This document shows, piece by piece, positions 17,046-24,213 of a stretch of DNA of 41,291 bases (position 1 is the first letter of the stretch; each line of letters opens with the position of its first letter). Made by a program: the position numbers and the translations under genes. The notes beneath the pieces are model-generated. The model was not told where the DNA came from and made no database searches. It worked only from the letters and a program-made list of their open reading frames with translations. This DNA comes from Brotaphodocola catenula (GTDB taxonomy: Bacteria; Bacillota; Clostridia; Lachnospirales; Lachnospiraceae), in contig JAJEPU010000029.1 of NCBI GenBank assembly GCA_020686985.1, positions 1 to 41,291 on the forward strand, in the 5' to 3' direction.

Positions 17046-17126
17046 CCTCTTCCTCCTTCACTCTTCGCTTTCTATTTTTTGTTTCTGTCCCAACTTAAGC
17101 AAAATCTCATTTTGGTTTGAGACCTT

Positions 17127-17135
17127 ATTGTAACA
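17127..17135 (-). promoter_or_regulatory. Candidate extended -10 promoter of the DUF1538-PII unit
   Basis: Minus strand TGTTACAAT (17135-17127) fits an extended -10 element; no good -35 box is seen at the right distance. It lies downstream of the LysR gene terminator and 82 bases before the DUF1538 start, so it would be the point a LysR regulator acts on. Confidence 0.5.
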
Positions 17136-17178
17136 TAAAATCTGTGAAGATTCTGTGATTGTTAAGAAACTTTAACGG

Positions 17179-17207
17179 AAAAAGGAACTGCTCTCACAGT
17201 CCCTTTT
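17179..17207 (-). terminator. Terminator overlapping the end of the LysR gene
   Basis: Minus-strand stem AAAAGGGACTG/CAGTTCCTTTTT (17207-17197 with 17190-17179, one G-U pair) with a short loop that contains the TGA stop codon of the LysR-type gene (17194-17196). The U-run follows directly. Translation up to the stop would cover half of the hairpin. Confidence 0.75.
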
Positions 17208-18384
17208 CCATCTCCCGCTTCGAGATCTCAAGAAATTTTCTTGCGCTCAGCGGAAGCTCTTCTTCTTTTCGGTATGCCGCCACAAGTTGCCAGAGTGCAT
17301 GCACGCTCCGATCGATCGGGAAATACTCAAGCCCCTCTGTTCCCGAAAACAGAGTCAGATACGAGCGCGGGAGGAAGGTTGCCCCAAGTCCCGCTGCGAC
17401 AAGGCGTTTCGTCGTCTCCATGCTCTTTGAGACATATCTCACATCCGGAATGATTCCCGCGCAATTCAGGATCTGATCCCCGACAAGACGTAGTTTCTGC
17501 CTGCTCTCGACAAGAATAAATGGCTCCTGCGCAAGCAGAGAGATCTGAACCGCCGTCAGAGGTTGATTCTTCTGAAATGGAAATCTGCCGTGCCAGCTCA
17601 TCGGAAGCACCAGATAGAACGGGTCCTCGAGAAACTTTTCATACTGAAGTCCCGGGGACTCCTCCTGAAAATGCATCACACAGAAATCCACCTTTTTCTG
17701 AAACAGCAGACGCTCAAGCTCCATAGAATTATTTTCGCGGAACTTGACCTGAATCCCCGGATAGAGCTCCGAAAACTCCGGAAGCACCGCCGGGAGCACA
17801 TAGGCGGCGAGATTGACCGGAATTCCAACCGTCAAAATTCCTTTTTTCATCTGCTGGTATGCCTCAAGCTCCACGCGCATCTGGCGCGAAAGTGCCTGCA
17901 CCTGCTCAAGCTGATCGAGAATGCTCCCTCCTGCTACTGTCTCCTCGACGCCCTCACTCGTTCTCAAAAACAGCGAGATTCCGAGGCTTTCCTCGATTTG
18001 AATCACCGCCTGACTCAGCGACGGCTGTGCGATGAAAAGCTCATCCGCTGCCCGGGAAATATTTTTCTGCTGGCGAATCTCAATCAGATAGCAGACATCA
18101 CTCTCCGTCCACTCGCGCAAGTAGGAAGTCTCAATATTCCCGAGTGTGCGAATTTTCATAAAGATCTCTCGAATCCTTCTGCCAAATGCCAGAACAACCT
18201 CTCCCTCCGGTGTCGGCACAACGCCACTGTGACTGCGCCGAAATAGAGTCACTCCGAGTTCTTCCCCGACGGACCGGACAACCCGGTTTAAAGTCGAGGC
18301 ATCGCGCTTGAGCAGAGAGGAAGCCTTCTGGATGCTTCCCTGCTCTGCAATCGTCTCAAGGTAACGCAGTTGCCGTTCATTCAT
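17194..18384 (-). CDS. LysR-family regulator with two DNA-binding domains
   Basis: Regulator of 396 residues, about 100 longer than usual LysR proteins. Residues 1-60 are a full LysR winged helix (ERQLRYLETIAEQGSIQKAS, ELGVTLFRRSHSGVVPTPEG). Residues 96-150 are a second one (DVCYLIEIRQQKNISRAADE, LFIAQPSLSQAVIQIEESLG, ISLFLRTSEGV). The periplasmic-binding-like effector domain follows from about 172 (GILTVGIPVNLAAYVLPAVL) to 385. LysR proteins bind as tetramers near the promoter and respond to a small effector. The second helix-turn-helix (IAQPSLSQAV) is closest to the consensus; the first (LKRDASTLNRVV) is more diverged. It lies directly before the DUF1538/PII genes and 42 bases after hydA, so either may be its target. 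The DNA-binding duplication is seen directly; its use is unknown. Confidence 0.9.
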   Translation of the reverse strand: MNERQLRYLETIAEQGSIQKASSLLKRDASTLNRVVRSVGEELGVTLFRRSHSGVVPTPEGEVVLAFGRRIREIFMKIRTLGNIETSYLREWTESDVCYLIEIRQQKNISRAADELFIAQPSLSQAVIQIEESLGISLFLRTSEGVEETVAGGSILDQLEQVQALSRQMRVELEAYQQMKKGILTVGIPVNLAAYVLPAVLPEFSELYPGIQVKFRENNSMELERLLFQKKVDFCVMHFQEESPGLQYEKFLEDPFYLVLPMSWHGRFPFQKNQPLTAVQISLLAQEPFILVESRQKLRLVGDQILNCAGIIPDVRYVSKSMETTKRLVAAGLGATFLPRSYLTLFSGTEGLEYFPIDRSVHALWQLVAAYRKEEELPLSARKFLEISKREMEKGL

Positions 18385-18426
18385 CTTCTCTCTTCCCCTC
18401 TTTCTTTTGTAATAAACTAAAATCTT

Positions 18427-20148
18427 TTATCTCAGCAAATCTCTCCGGCTGTGATACGTTGTGTGAAGCAGTTTGTGGGAGCGCTCACCGAGCGGTTCTC
18501 CAAGATACTCCTCGTAAAGTCTCTGCACATACGGATTCTCATGAGATTTGCGGATCGGCAGGCTTCTATCCTCCTCATAGATTGCGCGTCTTCTCTCTGC
18601 AAGAATCCGGCGAGTCTTCGGCGCATTTCCGCCACCTCCGATACATCCGCCCTCGCACGCCATGACCTCAATGAACTGATATGGGGAGGTTCCCGCCTTG
18701 ACTTCATCGAGTACCTTTCTCGCATTGCTCAGACCATGAACGACTGCGACGCGAACCTTCATTCCATTGAGATCGATCTCCGCTTCACGGATTCCCTCTG
18801 TTCCACGCACCTGGTCAAACTCGAGACGCGGTAAAGTTTCTCCGGTTACAACCTCATAGACCGTGCGCAGAGCTGCCTCCATCACACCGCCGGTCGTTCC
18901 AAAGATCTGACCGGCTCCGCTTCCGAGACCGAACGGGCTGTCAAATTCCTGATCCTCGAGATCGTCAAAATGAATTCCTGCGGTGCGGATCATCTTCGCA
19001 AGCTCCTCAACCGTGATCGAGATGTCGACATCCTGATAACCGCTGTCGCACATCTCCGAGCGCTTGCACTCAAATTTCTTTGCGGTACACGGCATGACGG
19101 AAACACTGCAAATATTCTTCGGATCGATCTCTGCTTTCTTCGCGTAGTAAGTCTTGATCACAGCGCCGAACATCTGCTGTGGGGACTTTGCGCTCGAGAG
19201 ATGAGAGAGCTGTTCGTAACCATAGGTCTCACAGTACTTGACCCACGCCGGACAGCACGAGGTCATCATCGGGAGAGTTCCACCATTTTTCAGGCGATTT
19301 AAGAACTCATTTCCCTCCTCCATGATCGTCAGATCTGCGGTGAAATCCGAGTCGAATACTTTTGAAAATCCGATTTTTCGCATTGCGTGGATGATTTTTC
19401 CTGTCGTCACCGTGCCGGGTGCATAGCCAAGAGACTCCGCGAGCGTGATGCGCACCGACGGCGCTATCTGAGCGACAACGTGTTTTCCCTTTGCGATCTG
19501 ATCGTAAACCTCATCCGTATTGTCACGGATTGAGAGTGCACCGACCGGGCAGACCTGAATACACTGACCGCAGTTGACACAGCAGGTATCGACGAGCTTC
19601 TTGCCATACGGCGGAACCACTGCGGTTCCATATCCACGATTCTCTTTTGCCATAACCGTGATTCCCTGTCCCTTTGTGCACGCCTCGACACAGCGTCCGC
19701 AGAGAATGCACTTGCTCATATCACGGACAATCGACGGTGACGAATCGTCAAACCGACTCTCCCTCACATCGCGCTCATAGCGGTTCGGGCGATTCATATT
19801 TAAGTCGCGCGCCACTTTCTGAAGCTGACATTTTCCATTCTTGGAGCAGACGAGACAGTCCTGTGGATGTCTTGCGAGAATCAGCTCCATGATGTTCTTT
19901 CTTGCCTTGATGACCTTCGGGGATGCCGTCTTGACTACCATTCCCTCCGAGACCGGCATACTGCATGCGGTCGGCAGAAGGCGCTGTCCCTCGACCTCGA
20001 CCACACAGATTCGACAGACTGCCTTGACAGCCTGATCTTCATGATGGCAGAGCGTAGGGATGTGAACGTTGAGCCTTCTGGCTGCCTCCAAGATCGTCGT
20101 TCCCTCCTCTACCGCAATCGCTTCTCCATCTATCGTCAGATTAATCAT
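18427..20148 (-). CDS. hydA: [FeFe]-hydrogenase catalytic subunit, NADH-linked type
   Basis: Iron-only hydrogenase of 573 residues that reduces protons to H2 or oxidises H2. Order of domains: an N-terminal [2Fe-2S] fold (CHHEDQAVKAVCRICVVEVE), a His-ligated [4Fe-4S] site (HPQDCLVCSKNGKC), two [4Fe-4S] clusters (CILCGRCVEAC and CVNCGQCIQVCPVG), then the H-cluster domain. All three H-cluster motifs are intact: TSCCPAW, MPCTAKKFE and EVMACEGGCIGGGG. A small-subunit-like tail ends the protein. It overlaps hydB by four bases (ATGA), so the two are translationally coupled. Length and cluster set match HydA/HndD of multimeric hydrogenases. Maturases HydE, F and G are not in the window and must lie elsewhere. 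Confidence 0.97.
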   Translation of the reverse strand: MINLTIDGEAIAVEEGTTILEAARRLNVHIPTLCHHEDQAVKAVCRICVVEVEGQRLLPTACSMPVSEGMVVKTASPKVIKARKNIMELILARHPQDCLVCSKNGKCQLQKVARDLNMNRPNRYERDVRESRFDDSSPSIVRDMSKCILCGRCVEACTKGQGITVMAKENRGYGTAVVPPYGKKLVDTCCVNCGQCIQVCPVGALSIRDNTDEVYDQIAKGKHVVAQIAPSVRITLAESLGYAPGTVTTGKIIHAMRKIGFSKVFDSDFTADLTIMEEGNEFLNRLKNGGTLPMMTSCCPAWVKYCETYGYEQLSHLSSAKSPQQMFGAVIKTYYAKKAEIDPKNICSVSVMPCTAKKFECKRSEMCDSGYQDVDISITVEELAKMIRTAGIHFDDLEDQEFDSPFGLGSGAGQIFGTTGGVMEAALRTVYEVVTGETLPRLEFDQVRGTEGIREAEIDLNGMKVRVAVVHGLSNARKVLDEVKAGTSPYQFIEVMACEGGCIGGGGNAPKTRRILAERRRAIYEEDRSLPIRKSHENPYVQRLYEEYLGEPLGERSHKLLHTTYHSRRDLLR

Positions 20149-21431
20149 ACTGCATCGTCCTCCTCACTGCACACATGGCAGTATTCCCGGTCAATATGGC
20201 GCAGATAACAAGAATAAAAGTTCTGGATACTGCTCGTCACCGGAACTGCTGTGGAGTGACCAAGTCCACACAGTGCGGTCAGACGCATCGTCTCTGCCAG
20301 ATCCTCAATCGTTTCAATGTCCCGGATGCTTCCGCGTCCCTCCGCGATCTTGCAGATCAGCTGATAGAGTCGCGTACCGCCCTCTCGGCACGGTGTACAT
20401 TTTCCACAGGACTCGTCCTTAAAGAATTCCAGATTGTTTCGCACAATATCAATGATGCAGTTGCGATCATCCATCACAAGGATCGTTCCACATCCGAGAC
20501 GACCGCCCGAGTTTGACACCTGATCGATGTCGAGCGTCATGTCGATCTGGGACGCGTTGATGATTGCACCGGATGCACCACCGGTCTGAACCGCAAGCAG
20601 CTCGCGACCTTCCTCCATGCCACCGCAGACCTCATAGATCAGATCCTTTAAATTGATTCCCATCGGGAACTCAAAAACACCTCGGCGCTTGACATTTCCG
20701 CAGACCGTAAACAGCTTTGTGCCCGGGCTGTTGTCGGTTCCGATTGTGCGGTACCACTCCCAGCCGTTCCGAAAGATCGGTGCAATATTTGCGAGTGTCT
20801 CGACGTTGTTGAGCACCGTTGGCTTTCCGAAAAGACCTGAGATACCCGGAAACGGCGGGCGGAATCTCGGCTCTCCTCGTTTTCCCTCGATCGATTCAAA
20901 GAGTGCGGTCTCCTCACCGCAGACGTAAGCGCCTGCACCGGAGCGGAGCTTGATGTCAAAGTCAAATCCGCTTCCCATGATGTTATTTCCCAGACAATGC
21001 TCCTCTCTCGAGGATTCCAACGCCTGCTCAAGTACCGGAACAAGGTAGGCATACTCGGCGCGCAGATAGATGAAACCGACATGGGCATTGACTGCCTTTG
21101 CGACGATCGCCATTCCCTCAAAGACCGCACACGGATCACAGGAGAGAAGAATACGGTCTTTGTTTGTTCCCGGCTCTCCCTCATCGGCGTTGCAGACGAT
21201 GTATTTCACATCACCCGGAGCGTCATAGGCAAACTGGATTTTGCGGAAGGTCGGGAAACCTGCGCCTCCGCGTCCGCGAAGCCCTGCAAGGCGAAGCTCC
21301 TCGATGATCTCCGCTCCGGTCATTGAGAGTGCCCGCTTGAGCGCCTCATATCCACCGGTCGCGATGTACTCGGATGCCTTTCTCGGATTGATTTTTCCAC
21401 GATTTCTTAAAAGAATCTGTCGCTCTTCCAT
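20145..21431 (-). CDS. hydB: NuoF-like NAD(H)/FMN hydrogenase subunit, short form
   Basis: Flavoprotein subunit of 428 residues that links the hydrogenase to NAD(H). It has the NADH/FMN-binding core (LAGLRGRGGAGFPTFRK, CNADEGEPGTNKDR, GAYVCGEETALFESIEG), the SLBB-like region, and one [4Fe-4S] site, ESCGKCTPCREGG. HydB proteins of electron-bifurcating enzymes are usually near 600 residues, with an N-terminal thioredoxin-like [2Fe-2S] domain and a C-terminal two-cluster ferredoxin domain. Both are absent; the C-terminus stops soon after the core with only a CHVC remnant. This bears on whether the complex can bifurcate to ferredoxin. It starts 3 bases after hydC ends and overlaps hydA. The ATG follows a GGAG-type site. 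Confidence 0.95.
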   Translation of the reverse strand: MEERQILLRNRGKINPRKASEYIATGGYEALKRALSMTGAEIIEELRLAGLRGRGGAGFPTFRKIQFAYDAPGDVKYIVCNADEGEPGTNKDRILLSCDPCAVFEGMAIVAKAVNAHVGFIYLRAEYAYLVPVLEQALESSREEHCLGNNIMGSGFDFDIKLRSGAGAYVCGEETALFESIEGKRGEPRFRPPFPGISGLFGKPTVLNNVETLANIAPIFRNGWEWYRTIGTDNSPGTKLFTVCGNVKRRGVFEFPMGINLKDLIYEVCGGMEEGRELLAVQTGGASGAIINASQIDMTLDIDQVSNSGGRLGCGTILVMDDRNCIIDIVRNNLEFFKDESCGKCTPCREGGTRLYQLICKIAEGRGSIRDIETIEDLAETMRLTALCGLGHSTAVPVTSSIQNFYSCYLRHIDREYCHVCSEEDDAV

Positions 21432-21434
21432 CTC

Positions 21435-21938
21435 CTACACCTCCCCGCGGATATACCGCTTCACGATATCCCGGACACTCTCCGGTGTCAGGTTGACGTA
21501 AGCCTTCTCATTGATCATGATTGCCGGTGACTGCTCGCACACGCCGAGACACGGACAATATTCAAGCGTAAATCTCCGATCCTCCGTCGTCTCACCCATC
21601 TTGATCTGAAGCAGATCTTCCAGTGCCCGGACAATCTCTTTTGCGCCACGCACATGACAAGGAGCACTCTTGCACATGCGGATCACATATTTTCCGCGCG
21701 GTTTTACGGAAAGCATCGCATAGAACGTGACAAAACTGTAAACCTGCGTCTGCGGGATATCCATCTCTCGCGCAATCACCGAGGCAACTGATGCAGAAAA
21801 TGCCGGTTCAATCTTTTGAACCTTTGTAATCACCTTCATCAGCATCTCCGGTCTCCCTTTGTAGTGGGAAGCAATCTCCGCAATCTTCACCAGCTGGGAT
21901 GACGGGGTCTTGTAACTGTAATTCTCCTCTTCTCTCAT
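21435..21938 (-). CDS. hydC: NuoE-like [2Fe-2S] hydrogenase subunit
   Basis: Thioredoxin-fold [2Fe-2S] protein of 167 residues, homologous to the 24-kDa subunit of complex I. Cluster ligands are visible as CKSAPC and CPCLGVC in the C-terminal half, preceded by the helical N-terminal domain (EIASHYKGRPEMLMKVITKV). It would pass electrons between the HydB flavin and HydA. I set the start at ATG 21938 because AAGGAG lies 10 bases upstream; the longer reading from 21995 adds a sequence unlike the family. First gene of the hydrogenase operon, directly followed by hydB and hydA. Confidence 0.95.
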   Translation of the reverse strand: MREEENYSYKTPSSQLVKIAEIASHYKGRPEMLMKVITKVQKIEPAFSASVASVIAREMDIPQTQVYSFVTFYAMLSVKPRGKYVIRMCKSAPCHVRGAKEIVRALEDLLQIKMGETTEDRRFTLEYCPCLGVCEQSPAIMINEKAYVNLTPESVRDIVKRYIRGEV

Positions 21939-22105
21939 CCGGACTCTTCTCCTTTCAAAAACAGGTCTGAAACATAGCCCTTGCTTGTCCAACAAAATCT
22001 CTTATCGAATATTTTCTTAAATATTCTCTCTGACCTGCCCGTTTTTTCTGAAAATAAGTATAGGAGAAGATGCACTTTACGTCTAATATGGAAAATGCGT
22101 GCCAT

Positions 22106-22111
22106 ATTATA
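22106..22111 (-). promoter_or_regulatory. Candidate -10 box of the hydrogenase operon
   Basis: Minus-strand TATAAT at 22111-22106, 168 bases before hydC. The -35 region is A-rich without a clear TTGACA. The leader of about 155 bases has no structure I recognise. Of the non-coding stretch 21939-22451, this is the half belonging to hyd; the other half holds the ABC operon's 3' structures. Confidence 0.45.
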
Positions 22112-22164
22112 GTTTTTTTGCGTTTTTATTTATTTTTTATCATTAACAAGTGCACGAAATCTAT

Positions 22165-22182
22165 GTTTGTTAAAAAACAAAC
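22165..22182. promoter_or_regulatory. Perfect 18-bp palindrome upstream of the hydrogenase promoter
   Basis: GTTTGTT, four A, AACAAAC. It is a candidate operator for the hyd operon, about 55 bases upstream of its -10. The arms contain TTGTT/AACAA as in redox regulator Rex sites, but the register differs from the TTGTTAA-N4-TTAACAA consensus, so Rex is only a guess. Its T-rich half also serves as the tail of the terminator described next. Confidence 0.4.
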
Positions 22183-22231
22183 GACAGTCATCTAAGTGCT
22201 CAGGTAATAATAGTCTCAGCTTAGATAACTG
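22172..22231 (-). terminator. Probable terminator of the ABC exporter operon
   Basis: Minus-strand arms CAGTTATCTAAG (22231-22220) and CTTAGATGACTG (22196-22185) pair over 12 bases with one G-U, with a 23-base loop, followed by a T-rich stretch ending in six T (22177-22172). The T-run starts a few bases late, so it may be a weak terminator. Confidence 0.5.
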
Positions 22232-22273
22232 CCGTATCCGTAAAATATCCGTAAAATAATAAACAATAATAAA

Positions 22274-22410
22274 CGCTCTGCCAGTGAGTAAGTTCCTGCA
22301 AACCCGTGTGAGACGTCGGTGTTTAGACTGCGTATTTTGCAGTCTTATGCACCGTTACGTCGAATCCGGAGTGAAAACGAGTTTGCAGAACTTTGTTCAC
22401 TGTCGGAGCG
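22274..22410. repeat. 137-bp nested palindrome (MITE-like or structured RNA)
   Basis: Outer 30-base arms at 22274-22303 and 22381-22410 are imperfect reverse complements (CGCTCTGCCAGTGAG against CGCTCCGACAGTGAA, and CCTGCAAAC against GTTTGCAGA). Inside lie a second stem, GACGTCGGTG with CACCGTTACGTC (22312-22321, 22350-22361), and an apical hairpin AGACTGC/GCAGTCT (22325-22331, 22339-22345). It starts 41 bases past the stop of the ABC gene, so it is in its 3' untranslated RNA. No coding sense on either strand. It could be a non-autonomous mobile repeat or a folded RNA; only copy number or conservation would tell. Confidence 0.75.
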
Positions 22411-22451
22411 GAACTATCGCCATTATAATCCTCACAACATAAAAGCTCTCA

Positions 22452-24212
22452 TCAATTTGCAAACTGGCTGTTGTACAGCGTTGCATAGAATCCATTCCTT
22501 GCGAGCAAACTCTCATGGTTGCCCTGCTCGATGATATGACCATCCTTCATCACAAGGATCACATCTGCCTCGCGGATCGTCGACAGACGGTGAGCAACGA
22601 TGAAGCTCGTTCTTCCCTGCATCATCGTTGCAAATGCTTTCTGGATTCGAATCTCGGTCATCGTATCGATCGACGAGGTCGCCTCATCGAGAATCAGCAT
22701 CGGAGGCAGGCAGAGCATCACTCGCGCGATACACAGAAGCTGTTTCTGACCCTGAGACAGGTTTCCGCCGTCCTCAGAGATCACCGTATCGTATCCCTGT
22801 GGCATACGCTTGATAAAGCTGTGTGCATGGGCGGATTTTGCTGCATTGATCATCTCCTCCTCGGTTGCATCCGGTTTTCCGTAGCAGATGTTCTCGCGGA
22901 TCGTGCCGGACTTGAGCCAGGTCTCCTGAAGCACCATTCCGTAGCTTGCGCGCAGGCTCTTTCTCGTCGCATAGCGAATATCCGTTCCAGACACCTTGAT
23001 CGAACCGTCATTCACGTCATAGAAGCGCATCAGCAGGTTGATGATCGTCGTCTTTCCACATCCGGTCGGTCCGACAAGTGCAATTCTCTGGCCCGGCTTT
23101 ACGTCAAGGTTCAGATCCTCAATCAGCGGAACTTCCGGCACATAGGAGAATTTTACATGGTCGAGTGTTACACTTCCGTCCACATGGTCGAGTGTCACTG
23201 CGTCTGCATCCTCTGCCTTGAATGCCGGCTCATCGATGAGCTCAAGGACACGGGCTGCACACGCAAGTGCATTCTGAAGCTCAGTCACAACACCAGAGAT
23301 CTCATTGAACGGCTTTGTGTACTGATTTGCATAGCTCAAGAAAATCGAGAGCTGACCGACACTGAGCATTCCGCGGATCGCTGCAAATGCACCGACAACA
23401 CCGACACTCGCATATACCATGCTGTTGACGAAACGCGTTGACGGATTCGTGATCGAGGAGAAGAAAATTGCGCGCAGACTGCATTTCTGAAGACGGGAGT
23501 TGATCTCCTCAAAGCGCTTCTGCGCCTCATCCTCATAGCCAAATGCCTGTACCACCTTCTCATTTCCAATCATCTCATTGACGAGAGAAGTTATCTCACC
23601 TCGGGTCTGAGACTGGAGTTTGAACATCGAAAACGTCTTCTTCGCAATGAAACTTGCCACAAACAGAGAAAGCGGAGTTACCAGTACCACGACAAGAGTG
23701 ATGACCGGATTGACAATCAGCATAAAACCAAGCGTTCCGAGAATCGTCAGCACACCGGTGAACAGCTGGGTAAAGCCCATCAGAAGTCCATCGGAGAACT
23801 GATCAATGTCCGCGATGATTCGGCTGATGATATCACCGTCCTGATGAGAATCCAGATAAGACAGCGGAAGTTCCTCAAGATGATTGAATGCCTTGGTACG
23901 AATATCTTTTACAACCTGGAACGTGATCTTGTTATTGATATGGTTCATCAGCCACTGTGCGCCTGCTGTGATACAGATCACAATTGCAACTTTTCTGAGG
24001 ATTACAAAAAGTCCTGCAAAATCCACCTGATCCTGTCCGACAATCAGATCCACACCGTTACCGATCAGAATCGGAGCATACAGCGTCGTCGCCACAGTCA
24101 CTCCCGCAAGCACAAGAGACAGCAGGACCAGCCATTTGTAAATACCGATGTAATTCAAAATCCGCTTGAGTGTGGATTTGTGTTTTCCAAAATCAATTTT
24201 CTGCTTTGCCAT
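22452..24212 (-). CDS. ABC exporter half-transporter, subunit with the intact ATP site
   Basis: Membrane-fused ABC exporter of 586 residues. Residues 20-310 form the type-1 exporter transmembrane domain with six helices. Residues 340-580 form the ATPase with Walker A GPTGCGKTT, Walker B LILDEATSSID (catalytic glutamate present) and switch histidine IVAHRLST. The signature is LSQGQ instead of LSGGQ. It starts one base after the stop of its partner (TGA-G-ATG) with GAGGAGGTG upstream, so the pair is coupled and most likely forms a heterodimer. Such pairs export drugs, lipids or peptides; the substrate cannot be read from the sequence. Confidence 0.95.
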   Translation of the reverse strand: MAKQKIDFGKHKSTLKRILNYIGIYKWLVLLSLVLAGVTVATTLYAPILIGNGVDLIVGQDQVDFAGLFVILRKVAIVICITAGAQWLMNHINNKITFQVVKDIRTKAFNHLEELPLSYLDSHQDGDIISRIIADIDQFSDGLLMGFTQLFTGVLTILGTLGFMLIVNPVITLVVVLVTPLSLFVASFIAKKTFSMFKLQSQTRGEITSLVNEMIGNEKVVQAFGYEDEAQKRFEEINSRLQKCSLRAIFFSSITNPSTRFVNSMVYASVGVVGAFAAIRGMLSVGQLSIFLSYANQYTKPFNEISGVVTELQNALACAARVLELIDEPAFKAEDADAVTLDHVDGSVTLDHVKFSYVPEVPLIEDLNLDVKPGQRIALVGPTGCGKTTIINLLMRFYDVNDGSIKVSGTDIRYATRKSLRASYGMVLQETWLKSGTIRENICYGKPDATEEEMINAAKSAHAHSFIKRMPQGYDTVISEDGGNLSQGQKQLLCIARVMLCLPPMLILDEATSSIDTMTEIRIQKAFATMMQGRTSFIVAHRLSTIREADVILVMKDGHIIEQGNHESLLARNGFYATLYNSQFAN

Positions 24213-24213
24213 C

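Noticed and set aside
22361-22371. CGAATCCGG resembling a tRNA T-arm
   Set aside because: No acceptor, D or anticodon arm nearby; it is part of the nested palindrome.
22515-23441. 308-codon plus-strand reading frame opposite the ABC exporter gene
   Set aside because: His/Arg/Cys-rich shadow of a fully conserved ABC transporter; no start signals.
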